Under the pieces are notes generated by a model. It saw only the letters and a program-made list of their open reading frames with translations, did not search any database and was not told the origin of the DNA. DNA of 32,895 bases, from assembly GCA_944390265.1 (NCBI GenBank), contig CALXPK010000017.1, forward strand, positions 1-32,895, read 5' to 3'. Positions 17,186-28,095 of this stretch are shown here, one piece after another (positions within the stretch are counted from its first letter, which is position 1; each line of letters opens with the position of its first letter). A program made the translations under genes and the position numbers. The stretch is from an uncultured Alphaproteobacteria bacterium. Lineage in GTDB: Bacteria > Pseudomonadota > Alphaproteobacteria > RF32 > CAG-239.

Positions 17186-17699
17186 GTTTGAACTCAATCT
17201 GGATGTGGAAGAAGAGGGCTGGCTCAAAGCCCTCCCTTCTTTGCAAGAATTATCCGAACAAATTTTTGATGCCGTTTTAACCTATGTTAAAGCCCACGAA
17301 GATATTGATTTTTTGCAAACAGACAAGCCAATCTGTGTCAATTTGGCTTTGAGCAACGATGAAAATATCCATGCCTTAAATGCCGAGTTCAGGCACATGG
17401 ACAAACCCACCAACGTACTTTCCTTTGCCAATATTGATGATGAAAACTTTGATGAAGAAATCAAAACCGCACCGCAAATTGAGCTCGGCGATATCATGAT
17501 TGCTTTGGAAACCATGCAAAGAGAAGCCAAAGAAAAAGGCATCAGCCTGCATGACCACTATTGCCACCTTTTCACCCACGGCTTGTTGCACTTGCTGGGC
17601 TTTGACCATATGGAAGATAATGAAGCCGAATATATGGAAAGTTTTGAAATTGCCATTCTGGCTCAAATGAATATCGACAATCCTTATAAGGAAGACTAG
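17172..17699 (+). CDS. ybeY: Endoribonuclease YbeY
   Basis: YbeY is a zinc-dependent endoribonuclease needed for 16S rRNA 3'-end maturation and 70S quality control. The zinc motif HGLLHLLGFDH lies near residue 135, in a domain that also shows LNAEFRHMDKPTNVLSF and IELGDIMIAL. The frame is open further upstream, but the family-like start MAKNKFELNLDV at ATG 17172 gives 175 residues. An AAAGGAG 11 bases earlier, inside phoH, supports it. It overlaps phoH by 14 bases and ends 3 bases before lnt. The corC/tlyC gene that often stands between ybeY and lnt is missing. Confidence 0.95.
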   Translation: MAKNKFELNLDVEEEGWLKALPSLQELSEQIFDAVLTYVKAHEDIDFLQTDKPICVNLALSNDENIHALNAEFRHMDKPTNVLSFANIDDENFDEEIKTAPQIELGDIMIALETMQREAKEKGISLHDHYCHLFTHGLLHLLGFDHMEDNEAEYMESFEIAILAQMNIDNPYKED

Positions 17700-17702
17700 A
17701 GC

Positions 17703-19250
17703 GTGCAATTTTTCTCTTCGGCAATAAAATACATTCAGCAAAAAGTTTTACCGCACCAAAAAACCGCCTGCTTTGTTTTGGGCATGATTTCGGCACGCGC
17801 CTTACCGCCCTTTTATGCCTTTCCGCTTTTGTTTCTGACCTTTTCGGCCTTTTTGCTGATATTAAATCAGGCGCAAGGAAAAAAACAAAGTTTTGCTTTT
17901 GGCTATTGGTTCGGCTTTGGCTATTTTGCCTGCAATCTGGCATGGATCGGCAACGCCGTGCTGATAGATGCGGCAAGATTGGGCTGGCTCTTTCCGATTA
18001 TTCTTTTGGCGGCCGGCGGCTTTTTCGGTCTGTTTATCGCCTTTCCGGCTCTGCTTGCCAATCAGGCCAAATCTTTCTACGGACGCTGGCTTGCTTTTGC
18101 CGGCTGGTGGGTTATTTTTGAGTGGATAAGGAGCTTTATCTTAACCGGTTTTCCGTGGAATTTGCTGGGCTCGGTTTTGGCCTTTGACACAACCTTAATC
18201 CAAGCGGCGGCCGTTGTCGGCACCTATGGTTTGTCTCTGGCCGTGCTGATGATATGCTCGGCTCCGGCTTTGATAATGCATTATCAAAACAAAACAAGTT
18301 TGAACATTGCTTTGGGAAGCATTTTGTTCATTTCTGCCTGCTTAGTCGGTTATGGGCGTTATCATTTAGCAAACATGGATACCTCGCCGTCAAGCACCAA
18401 AATTCGTCTGGTTCAACCGGCCATTCCGCAAAAAATGAAATGGAATCGGCAAAAGCTGGAAGAAAATTTAGAGCAATATATAGATATGTCAAAACAATCC
18501 GGGCTAGATGATGTCGATTTTGTCATCTGGGGAGAAACCGCAACCCCCTTTGCGCTTGACTACGAACCGCAATATATGGAAAAAATTATAGAGGCCGTTC
18601 CCGCAAAGGGTTATTTAATAACCGGTCTGGTGCGTTTTGAATATCAGGGCACCGATTTTCACCCGCTCAACTCTTCTTTTGTGATAGACAAGTCGGGAAA
18701 CATTGTCGATTATTATGACAAGAGCCACCTTGTGCCCTTTGGCGAATATATCCCGTTGCGCCGTTTTTTGCCAAACTGGATAACGCCGGTTACCAATACG
18801 ATCACGGATTTTCTTTCCGGCGACGGACCTAAAACCATCAAACTCGGCAACCAACCGAGCTTTGGCATTTCTATCTGCTATGAAATTATCTTTCCGCACC
18901 AAATCATTAACCGACAAGACAAGCCGGAATGGTTAATCAATTTAACCAATGACGGCTGGTACGGCATTTCGCAAGGGCCTTATCAGCATCTGGTCACCAC
19001 ACAGCTGCGCGCCGTTGAAGAAGGACGCACCATAGTCCGCGCCGCCAACACCGGCATCAGCGCCGTCATCAATCCTTATGGCAAAATTTTGGCGCAAATT
19101 GACCTTAATGTCAGCACCATGGAAGATATAAACTTGCCAAAGCAGCTCTCAATTGCAACTTTTTACGGCCAAAACGGCAATTTTATTCCGGTTATATTAT
19201 GCTTGCTGAATATAATAATGGCTTTTGCAATCAAAAATAAACAAAGCTAA
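17703..19250 (+). CDS. lnt: Apolipoprotein N-acyltransferase
   Basis: Lnt adds the third acyl chain to the N-terminal cysteine of lipoproteins at the inner membrane. The 515-residue product has six or so N-terminal membrane helices (about 15-215) and a periplasmic nitrilase-type domain. The catalytic triad is visible as E278 (VIWGETATPF), K340 (YYDKSHLVPFGEYIPLR) and C392 (GISICYEIIFP). These lie close to E267, K335 and C387 of the E. coli enzyme. A last hydrophobic helix is at about 490-508. The start is GTG 17703 with AAGGA 10 bases upstream inside ybeY. It is probably the end of the miaB transcript. Confidence 0.96.
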   Translation: MQFFSSAIKYIQQKVLPHQKTACFVLGMISARALPPFYAFPLLFLTFSAFLLILNQAQGKKQSFAFGYWFGFGYFACNLAWIGNAVLIDAARLGWLFPIILLAAGGFFGLFIAFPALLANQAKSFYGRWLAFAGWWVIFEWIRSFILTGFPWNLLGSVLAFDTTLIQAAAVVGTYGLSLAVLMICSAPALIMHYQNKTSLNIALGSILFISACLVGYGRYHLANMDTSPSSTKIRLVQPAIPQKMKWNRQKLEENLEQYIDMSKQSGLDDVDFVIWGETATPFALDYEPQYMEKIIEAVPAKGYLITGLVRFEYQGTDFHPLNSSFVIDKSGNIVDYYDKSHLVPFGEYIPLRRFLPNWITPVTNTITDFLSGDGPKTIKLGNQPSFGISICYEIIFPHQIINRQDKPEWLINLTNDGWYGISQGPYQHLVTTQLRAVEEGRTIVRAANTGISAVINPYGKILAQIDLNVSTMEDINLPKQLSIATFYGQNGNFIPVILCLLNIIMAFAIKNKQS

Positions 19251-19261
19251 ATGTTTGAAAT

Positions 19262-19358
19262 TTATAATACAAGTTATAATATACGTATATCAATAAATTA
19301 ACAATATAACATATTATATAAAATATCTGTTGACGTAATAGCCTAAAAATCCTATTTA
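19262..19358 (+). promoter_or_regulatory. Promoter and possible operator of the PraR-like gene
   Basis: TTGACG (19330-19335), a 17-base spacer and TATTTA (19353-19358) lie 31 bases before ATG 19390. Upstream are a perfect 12-bp palindrome ATATACGTATAT (19279-19290) and two copies of TTATAATA 12 bases apart (19262-19269 and 19274-19281). This is the pattern expected for a dimeric HTH regulator acting on its own gene. Autoregulation is inferred. Confidence 0.5.
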
Positions 19359-19389
19359 TATAATATGTATTAATAAAAGGATAAAAGAC

Positions 19390-19911
19390 ATGACTGCAGA
19401 ATTGAAAAAAAGATCAAGCCGGGGACGCACCCCGCAAGGCGAACCGAATCCGATTGACGTACACGTCGGCAATCGCATTCGTTTAAGACGTACTCTTTTA
19501 GGTTTAAGTCAAGAAAAGTTGGCTTCCATGTTGGGCTTGACATTTCAACAAGTTCAAAAATATGAACGCGGCATGAACCGTGTCGGCGCCAGCCGTTTAT
19601 GGGATATCGGCAAAGTTTTGGAAGTGCCAATCGGTTTCTTTTATGAAGACATGGACAAAGAGGTTGCCAACCAAAGCCCGCGCATGTTCAGCATTCCGGA
19701 CAGCCACCCGACAGAGCTGGCCGAGGAAGAAGAGCATGTTGACTTAGACCCGATGCACCGTCAGGAAACCATAGAGCTGGTTAAAGCCTATTACAAAATT
19801 CCTAACCGCAAGGCAGCCAAACATATGTTTGACTTAATCATCGCCATGTCCAAAACATCATACAATAATGATGACGATGATGATGAAGATGAAAAAGAAA
19901 AAAAGAAATAA
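19390..19911 (+). CDS. XRE-family transcriptional regulator, PraR-like
   Basis: A 173-residue DNA-binding regulator. The XRE helix-turn-helix (about 25-85) reads IRLRRTLLGLSQEKLASMLG, LTFQQVQKYERGMNRVGASR and FFYEDM. This form is highly conserved in alphaproteobacteria and includes PraR of Azorhizobium and Rhizobium, involved in symbiosis, biofilm and quorum-related control. The C-terminal part (about 120-158) is helical. It ends in an unusual acidic and then basic run, NNDDDDDEDEKEKKK, which is probably disordered. AAAGGA lies 8 bases before the ATG. Its place after lnt is conserved in the class. The usual neighbour metK is absent. The specific symbol is left out because the target genes are unknown. 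Confidence 0.88.
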   Translation: MTAELKKRSSRGRTPQGEPNPIDVHVGNRIRLRRTLLGLSQEKLASMLGLTFQQVQKYERGMNRVGASRLWDIGKVLEVPIGFFYEDMDKEVANQSPRMFSIPDSHPTELAEEEEHVDLDPMHRQETIELVKAYYKIPNRKAAKHMFDLIIAMSKTSYNNDDDDDEDEKEKKK

Positions 19912-19930
19912 TCTTCTATAGAAAACTCAT

Positions 19931-19960
19931 AAAAAAAGCTGGTTTTTACCGGCTTTTTTT
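19931..19960 (+). terminator. Terminator after the PraR-like gene
   Basis: AAAAAGCTGGT, loop TTTT, ACCGGCTTTTTTT forms a stem with one G-U pair and a following T-run. It separates the regulator from trmB, which must be read through or have its own weak promoter. Confidence 0.8.
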
Positions 19961-20000
19961 ATTATGATAAGCCCCAAAGTAATAATCATTGAGAAAAAAC

Positions 20001-20807
20001 ATGCTGATAACCGAAAAAATGAACCTCAAACAAGGCAACGTCAACATCCAAGTCGAGCCGCACAATTCTTCCTTCACGCCTTATAATGGTTTGGACAAAC
20101 CCAAGTTTTACGGCCGGCGCAAAGGTCGCACCATTCGCAAGGCCAAATCCACTTTGTTGGAAGCCTTTTTGCCGGAAATCAAAATCACCGATGAAAGCGT
20201 TTTTGACAAAGACAAACTGTTTGGCGCTCCGGTTGACAAGGTGGCTTTGGAAATTGGTTTTGGCGATGGACAACATCTGGCCGGCCAAGCCCAAAATCAT
20301 CCCGACACGGGCTTTATCGGCGCCGAGGTTTTTCAAAACGGTGTTGCCAATTTACTCACCTTGATAACCGGCATCAAACAAGGCACCAACCTGCCGGAAA
20401 AAATCACTTTGGAAGAAGGACGCGTCGATAATATCCGTGTTTTTGATGACGACATCCGCCTTTTGTTCAAACAAATACCGGATTCATTCTTGGATAAGGT
20501 ATATATCTTGTTCCCCGACCCCTGGCCCAAGAAGCGCCATGCCCATCGTCGCTTTGTCAACCCCGACAATTTGAAAGAAATTGCCCGTATCATGAAAAAA
20601 GGCGGCATTTTGAGGATCGCCACCGACCATAAAATCTATAAAGGTTGGGCTTTAAGACAAGTCAAAGAAAACGGCCAATTTGTCTGGACCGCCAAATGCG
20701 GCAATGATTGGAAGCATGAGCCCGCAGACTGGGTGCAAACCAAATATGAGCTCAAAGCCTTGCGTGAAGGCAGACGACCTGTCTTTCTGGATTTTGAAAA
20801 GATTTAA
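20001..20807 (+). CDS. trmB: tRNA (guanine-N7-)-methyltransferase
   Basis: TrmB methylates N7 of G46 in the tRNA variable loop using S-adenosylmethionine. The SAM motif is LEIGFGDGQHL (about residue 83). The family signature FPDPWPKKRHAHRRFV (about 171) and the C-terminal TKYELKALREGRRPVFLDF are intact. From ATG 20001 it is 268 residues, about 35 more than E. coli TrmB over an N-terminal basic extension (GRRKGRTIRKAK). The start is uncertain. TTG 19989 and ATG 20019 are in frame, and only a weak GAG precedes ATG 20001. It ends at a strong bidirectional terminator. Confidence 0.93.
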   Translation: MLITEKMNLKQGNVNIQVEPHNSSFTPYNGLDKPKFYGRRKGRTIRKAKSTLLEAFLPEIKITDESVFDKDKLFGAPVDKVALEIGFGDGQHLAGQAQNHPDTGFIGAEVFQNGVANLLTLITGIKQGTNLPEKITLEEGRVDNIRVFDDDIRLLFKQIPDSFLDKVYILFPDPWPKKRHAHRRFVNPDNLKEIARIMKKGGILRIATDHKIYKGWALRQVKENGQFVWTAKCGNDWKHEPADWVQTKYELKALREGRRPVFLDFEKI

Positions 20808-20814
20808 AAAAAGC

Positions 20815-20848
20815 AAAGGACACTTCAAATAAAAAAGTGTCCTTTTTT
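20815..20848. terminator. Bidirectional terminator between trmB and the 117-aa gene
   Basis: AAAGGACACTT (20815-20825) pairs perfectly with AAGTGTCCTTT (20835-20845). A-runs and T-runs on both sides allow use in both directions. Confidence 0.85.
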
Positions 20849-20858
20849 GATAAAAAAA

Positions 20859-21212
20859 TCACAAATTTTGCTTAGCCCATTCCAACAAAAATTTCCAACG
20901 TTTTGCTACCGTTTGAGCCTCACAAAGTTCTTGTTTGGATTTTGCTTCATCAACCTTTTTTTGCGCAAGCAGGCATTCTTTTTCAATTTCATTTAAGGTA
21001 TCCGGCGGAAACCTCAATCTGTATTTTGAAACCAAAAGTTTCAAGCCTTCAAACTGCACATCGAGCAAATCGGCACTCTGGCGTGAAACTTCTTCACGTT
21101 TTTGCACCATTGTAAGTTTTTGAATAAGATGATAAAAGCAAAATCCCGCCACCAAAATAAAGAGCAAAAGAACCAACAAATAAATGAGATTAATTAACCA
21201 AATTGTTTCCAT
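20859..21212 (-). CDS. Unknown single-pass membrane protein with coiled coil
   Basis: I do not recognise this 117-residue protein. Residues 5-30 form one membrane helix (LINLIYLLVLLLFILVAGFC). The remainder is a charged cytoplasmic helix pair with likely coiled coil (EIEKECLLAQKKVDEAKSKQ, about 75-95). Next to the gene are a very good promoter (TTGACA, 16 bases, TATAGT) and a terminator on either side, so it is a monocistronic unit. No Shine-Dalgarno sequence is visible before ATG 21212; the preceding bases are AAATTTTTGTGTT. Translation may be inefficient or need another signal. No alternative in-frame start near the N-terminus fits better. Confidence 0.7.
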   Translation of the reverse strand: METIWLINLIYLLVLLLFILVAGFCFYHLIQKLTMVQKREEVSRQSADLLDVQFEGLKLLVSKYRLRFPPDTLNEIEKECLLAQKKVDEAKSKQELCEAQTVAKRWKFLLEWAKQNL

Positions 21213-21253
21213 AACACAAAAATTTTAAAATAAATAATAAATCACTCAAAATT

Positions 21254-21281
21254 ACTATAAAAACAAAGCTGTTTTTGTCAA
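21254..21281 (-). promoter_or_regulatory. Near-consensus promoter of the 117-aa gene
   Basis: On the minus strand TTGACA (21281-21276), a 16-base spacer and TATAGT (21259-21254) give one of the best promoters in the window. The -35 box directly abuts the terminator of the upstream gene. Confidence 0.75.
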
Positions 21282-21282
21282 C

Positions 21283-21318
21283 AAAAAAGTGCCTCCGTTT
21301 CAAGAGACACTTTTTTTT
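21283..21318 (-). terminator. Terminator after the secreted 175-aa gene
   Basis: Read on the minus strand, AAGTGTCTC and GAGGCACTT pair with one mismatch around TTGAAACG and are followed by TTTT. It ends the 21861-21334 gene and insulates the promoter just beyond it. Confidence 0.75.
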
Positions 21319-21333
21319 AAGAACACCGATTTT

Positions 21334-21861
21334 TTATTGCGAAACAATGGTTGGCTGCAAGTTTGGTTCCGTCACGGTAGAAACATCATCAATCGGATAA
21401 GCCTGCACATCAATAATATCATTGCCGGATTGATAAAGCTCATTTTCAATACGTGTGCTCGGTTGCGGCAAAGCCAACTCGCCCGGTTGCAAAATACCTT
21501 GCTCACCTGTTTGGGTAATCGGCTTAATTTGAGGCTGTGCCGGAGTTTGCGCTGTTTGCGTGGAAGAAGCATCTTGCGCCGGCACCGGACTAACATCAAC
21601 TATCGATGAAGATTGGCTTTGTGCCGCAGAATTATCCGGCGTATAGAGAGGATCTCCCAAAGGATTTGGCGCATCGGCAGCTTGTTCCACCACATCCACA
21701 TTATCTCCGCCGCTGGCATTAGCCGCCTCACCCAAAACTTCCGTCGGCGTAGAATTAACCTGCAAATTTTCCTGCACGGTAAGCGTGTCTGTCACATCTT
21801 GAGCCAAAGCATTTGCGGCAAACAGCACCAATGCCGACGTACATAATAAAAGTTGTTTCAT
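21334..21861 (-). CDS. Unknown secreted low-complexity protein
   Basis: I do not recognise this 175-residue protein. A signal peptide (residues 1-20, MKQLLLCTSALVLFAANALA) is followed by a region rich in Q, T, P, S, D and A that looks disordered. There is no cysteine after the signal peptide, no lipobox and no membrane anchor. PNPLGDPLYTPDNSAAQSQS near residue 60 and PITQTGEQGILQPGELALPQ near residue 110 are distinctive segments. An open frame extends upstream to 22143, but AGGAGG 5 bases before ATG 21861 and the signal peptide fix the start. It is divergent from the secreted Cys-rich protein, which suggests a related periplasmic or surface role. Confidence 0.8.
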   Translation of the reverse strand: MKQLLLCTSALVLFAANALAQDVTDTLTVQENLQVNSTPTEVLGEAANASGGDNVDVVEQAADAPNPLGDPLYTPDNSAAQSQSSSIVDVSPVPAQDASSTQTAQTPAQPQIKPITQTGEQGILQPGELALPQPSTRIENELYQSGNDIIDVQAYPIDDVSTVTEPNLQPTIVSQ

Positions 21862-21892
21862 TTTTCCTCCTTGTCTAAAACTGTTCTTATAT

Positions 21893-21920
21893 AAGATAAT
21901 CCTGATAAAAAAGGATTCAA
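21893..21920 (-). promoter_or_regulatory. Promoter of the secreted 175-aa gene
   Basis: On the minus strand TTGAAT (21920-21915), a 16-base spacer and TATCTT (21898-21893) lie 31 bases before ATG 21861. Confidence 0.5.
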
Positions 21921-21975
21921 GAAAAAAAATATGATGTTTAAACAAAAAGATAATGATTCGCTTAATTTTTTCATA

Positions 21976-22004
21976 TTGCCAAAAATCAAAAAAAATATTA
22001 TCAT
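21976..22004 (+). promoter_or_regulatory. Promoter of the secreted Cys-rich gene
   Basis: TTGCCA (21976-21981), a 17-base spacer and TATCAT (21999-22004) lie 41 bases before ATG 22046. It is divergent from the promoter at 21893-21920, with about 55 bases between the two -35 boxes. Confidence 0.6.
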
Positions 22005-22045
22005 AGAAGACTGGGTTTAGATTTATTATTTTTAGGAGATTCATG

Positions 22046-23677
22046 ATGAAAAAATCCACCCTTTTCGGCGCCTTTTTGATAATTTGCGGCATAAGCGTAT
22101 TATCAAACCAACCTTGGGCGCTTGACACTTCCACACCAAACAAAAGTTATCAAATTGCCAGAACGGTTTTTCTGCCTGACATTACGGAAGGGGATATAGG
22201 TTTTGACACCGATACCATAGACGGAGATTACAACGCCTCCAGTTGTGCCGACTATCCGTTAACTTCCTGTCCGGAAGGCGGTTTTTGTTCAAGCTGTCCG
22301 GTCAACAAACATTTATACAGACTCGTCGGCTGCAACACCGAGGCCGCCTACAAAAGATCAAATGATTCATGCATCAAAATGACCTGTCCGGAATTAAACA
22401 GCAGCTATCGCGCATCCGTTCCGAGCGGACAAATCTGCACCAAATTCACCGAAAAAACCTTAACTTGCTACAAGAACTGCCGCGATGTCAACTGTGGCGA
22501 TTATAATATGAGTTGCACAACACGTCCCGGCAATGTCGCCGGCTATGAAAAATGTCCGGATTGCGAAAGCAGCGCTTCCAATTGTGACAGCAATGTCTGC
22601 AAAATTGCCGCTTGCGAAGACGGATACAAACTCAGCGCTGACGGCTCATCATGTATAGCCAAAGATGACACCTGCCCCAGCGGATACTACAAAACTTGTG
22701 AAACCGGCACACAAGGCACGCCGAAATACACCGAAAAAGGCACTCCCTGCTACCAGTGCAAACCGCAATCATCGGCCTGCTGGCAACCGATAACCAGCTA
22801 TTCAGACTTATGGCAAGGCTTTTGCTGTGATGAAAGCAAAGACTATCTGGCCGATATTGAATTTGCTGATAGCGATGTAAACAATGCCCGCATTCGCCCG
22901 CAAACCATCAATGCCCAAGGCAATTCCGTCTGTCCGGAAGGCTGGAGATTGCCAACCTTCTGCGAATTTGCCAGCACGCGTTATAAAAAAGGTTTGAGTG
23001 CTTTCAACAGCGAATTGCAAGCCCAAGGCAAATCCCCGATTAAGACCTCGGATCAATATTCAAGTTCGCAAGGTCTGGGTTATTTCATCGGCGGCAAAGG
23101 CCCCACCGGGCTTTACCTCTGCACGGCAACCGATTCCGCCCATAACTGGTTTGCTACGCCATCGGGGAAAACAAGCGCCTATGTTGATGTTTATGGCGGA
23201 TATGTCCGCTGTGTTCGCGAAAAGAAATGCTGGCAACCCATCACCAGCTACACGGATTTGTGGGACAAATTCTGTTGCAGTTCCAGCCAAGACTATCTGG
23301 CTAACATTGAAATTGCCGATAGTGACGTGAACAACGCCCGCATTCGTCCGCAAACCGTCAACGCGCAAGGCAACAACCTCTGCCCCAGCGGCTGGCGTTT
23401 ACCAACCTTCTGCGAACTGATGAGCATGCGCTATAAAGTTGGCTTCACCGCACTCAACCAACAGCTTCAGGCCCAAGGCAAATCCCCGATTAAGACCTCT
23501 GACCAATATTCAAGTTCACAAGGTCTGGGCTATTTTGTCAGCGGCAAAGGCACCACTGGCCTCTACATTTGTGCTGCCACCGACACCTCTCACAACTGGA
23601 TAGCCACCCCATCGGGTCAAACAAGTTCTTATGTTGATGTCTACGGCGGATACGTTCGCTGTGTTCGAGATAAATAA
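22046..23677 (+). CDS. Secreted Cys-rich protein with two FISUMP-like domains
   Basis: A 543-residue exported protein of unknown role. A signal peptide (about 1-25, ending QPWA) leads to a region of 22 cysteines up to about residue 240 (for example CPEGGFCSSCPV and CPSGYYKTC), enough for eleven disulfides. Two tandem copies of a 150-residue domain follow, each with seven cysteines. Their motifs (CWQPITSY, CP-x-GWRLPTFCE, SSSQGLGYF, HNW-x-ATPSG, DVYGGYVRCVR) resemble the FISUMP or lectin-like surface domain first named in Fibrobacter succinogenes. ATG 22043 is directly adjacent, but AGGAG spacing favours 22046. It is monocistronic, with its own promoter and terminator. A surface adhesin or glycan-binding role is plausible but inferred. 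Confidence 0.82.
   Translation: MKKSTLFGAFLIICGISVLSNQPWALDTSTPNKSYQIARTVFLPDITEGDIGFDTDTIDGDYNASSCADYPLTSCPEGGFCSSCPVNKHLYRLVGCNTEAAYKRSNDSCIKMTCPELNSSYRASVPSGQICTKFTEKTLTCYKNCRDVNCGDYNMSCTTRPGNVAGYEKCPDCESSASNCDSNVCKIAACEDGYKLSADGSSCIAKDDTCPSGYYKTCETGTQGTPKYTEKGTPCYQCKPQSSACWQPITSYSDLWQGFCCDESKDYLADIEFADSDVNNARIRPQTINAQGNSVCPEGWRLPTFCEFASTRYKKGLSAFNSELQAQGKSPIKTSDQYSSSQGLGYFIGGKGPTGLYLCTATDSAHNWFATPSGKTSAYVDVYGGYVRCVREKKCWQPITSYTDLWDKFCCSSSQDYLANIEIADSDVNNARIRPQTVNAQGNNLCPSGWRLPTFCELMSMRYKVGFTALNQQLQAQGKSPIKTSDQYSSSQGLGYFVSGKGTTGLYICAATDTSHNWIATPSGQTSSYVDVYGGYVRCVRDK
22778..23677 (+). repeat. Tandem 450-bp duplication inside the Cys-rich gene
   Basis: Unit A spans 22778-23227 and unit B 23228-23677, in frame and the same length (150 codons, unit B including the stop). 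Conservation is uneven. The stretch around 23021-23101 and its partner 450 bases downstream differ at about 7 of 81 bases, mostly silent, while the flanks are more divergent. That suggests a fairly recent duplication or gene conversion. Confidence 0.9.
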
Positions 23678-23700
23678 AAGGAGGAGAATATAACCAACAA

Positions 23701-23738
23701 AAAAAATCCTTGTCCGCTGTGACAAGGATTTTTTTTAG
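23701..23738 (+). terminator. Terminator after the Cys-rich gene
   Basis: AAAAAATCCTTGTC (23701-23714) pairs perfectly with GACAAGGATTTTTT (23721-23734) around CGCTGT and is followed by a T-run. Confidence 0.92.
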
Positions 23739-23808
23739 CTCTTGTAAAAACAGATTCCCAAAAACAAATATCCTTGATAACAATATCATAACAAACCGCT
23801 ATACAAAT

Positions 23809-23841
23809 AAGAACCCCACCGACCGTGCCGTTTGGGTTCTT
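23809..23841. other. Extra hairpin downstream of rpoC
   Basis: AAGAACCC (23809-23816) pairs with GGGTTCTT (23834-23841) around a GC-rich loop of 17 bases. It lies beyond the main rpoC terminator on the minus strand and has no strong T-run. It may be a back-up terminator, or an RNA end-protecting structure. Confidence 0.45.
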
Positions 23842-23848
23842 GTTACAA

Positions 23849-23882
23849 AAAAAAGTCTCCTGATTTCTCAGGAGACTTTTTT
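23849..23882 (-). terminator. Terminator of the rpoBC operon
   Basis: A perfect 15-bp stem (AAAAAAGTCTCCTGA with TCAGGAGACTTTTTT) with loop GAAA on the minus strand stands 20 bases after the rpoC stop. T-runs on both sides make it usable in either direction. Confidence 0.93.
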
Positions 23883-23902
23883 ATTTTCAGTTCTTCAAGA
23901 AC

Positions 23903-28075
<4,173 letters not shown>

Positions 28076-28095
28076 TTATATCTAACTCCTATACC

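Noticed and set aside
21862..22143. Upstream extension of the secreted 175-aa gene
   Set aside because: The signal peptide and an AGGAGG site place the start at 21861. The extension would overlap the divergent gene and its promoter and bury the signal peptide.
23740..23902. tRNA or small RNA gene after rpoC
   Set aside because: No cloverleaf, no CCA end and no T-loop. Only the two hairpins described can be supported.
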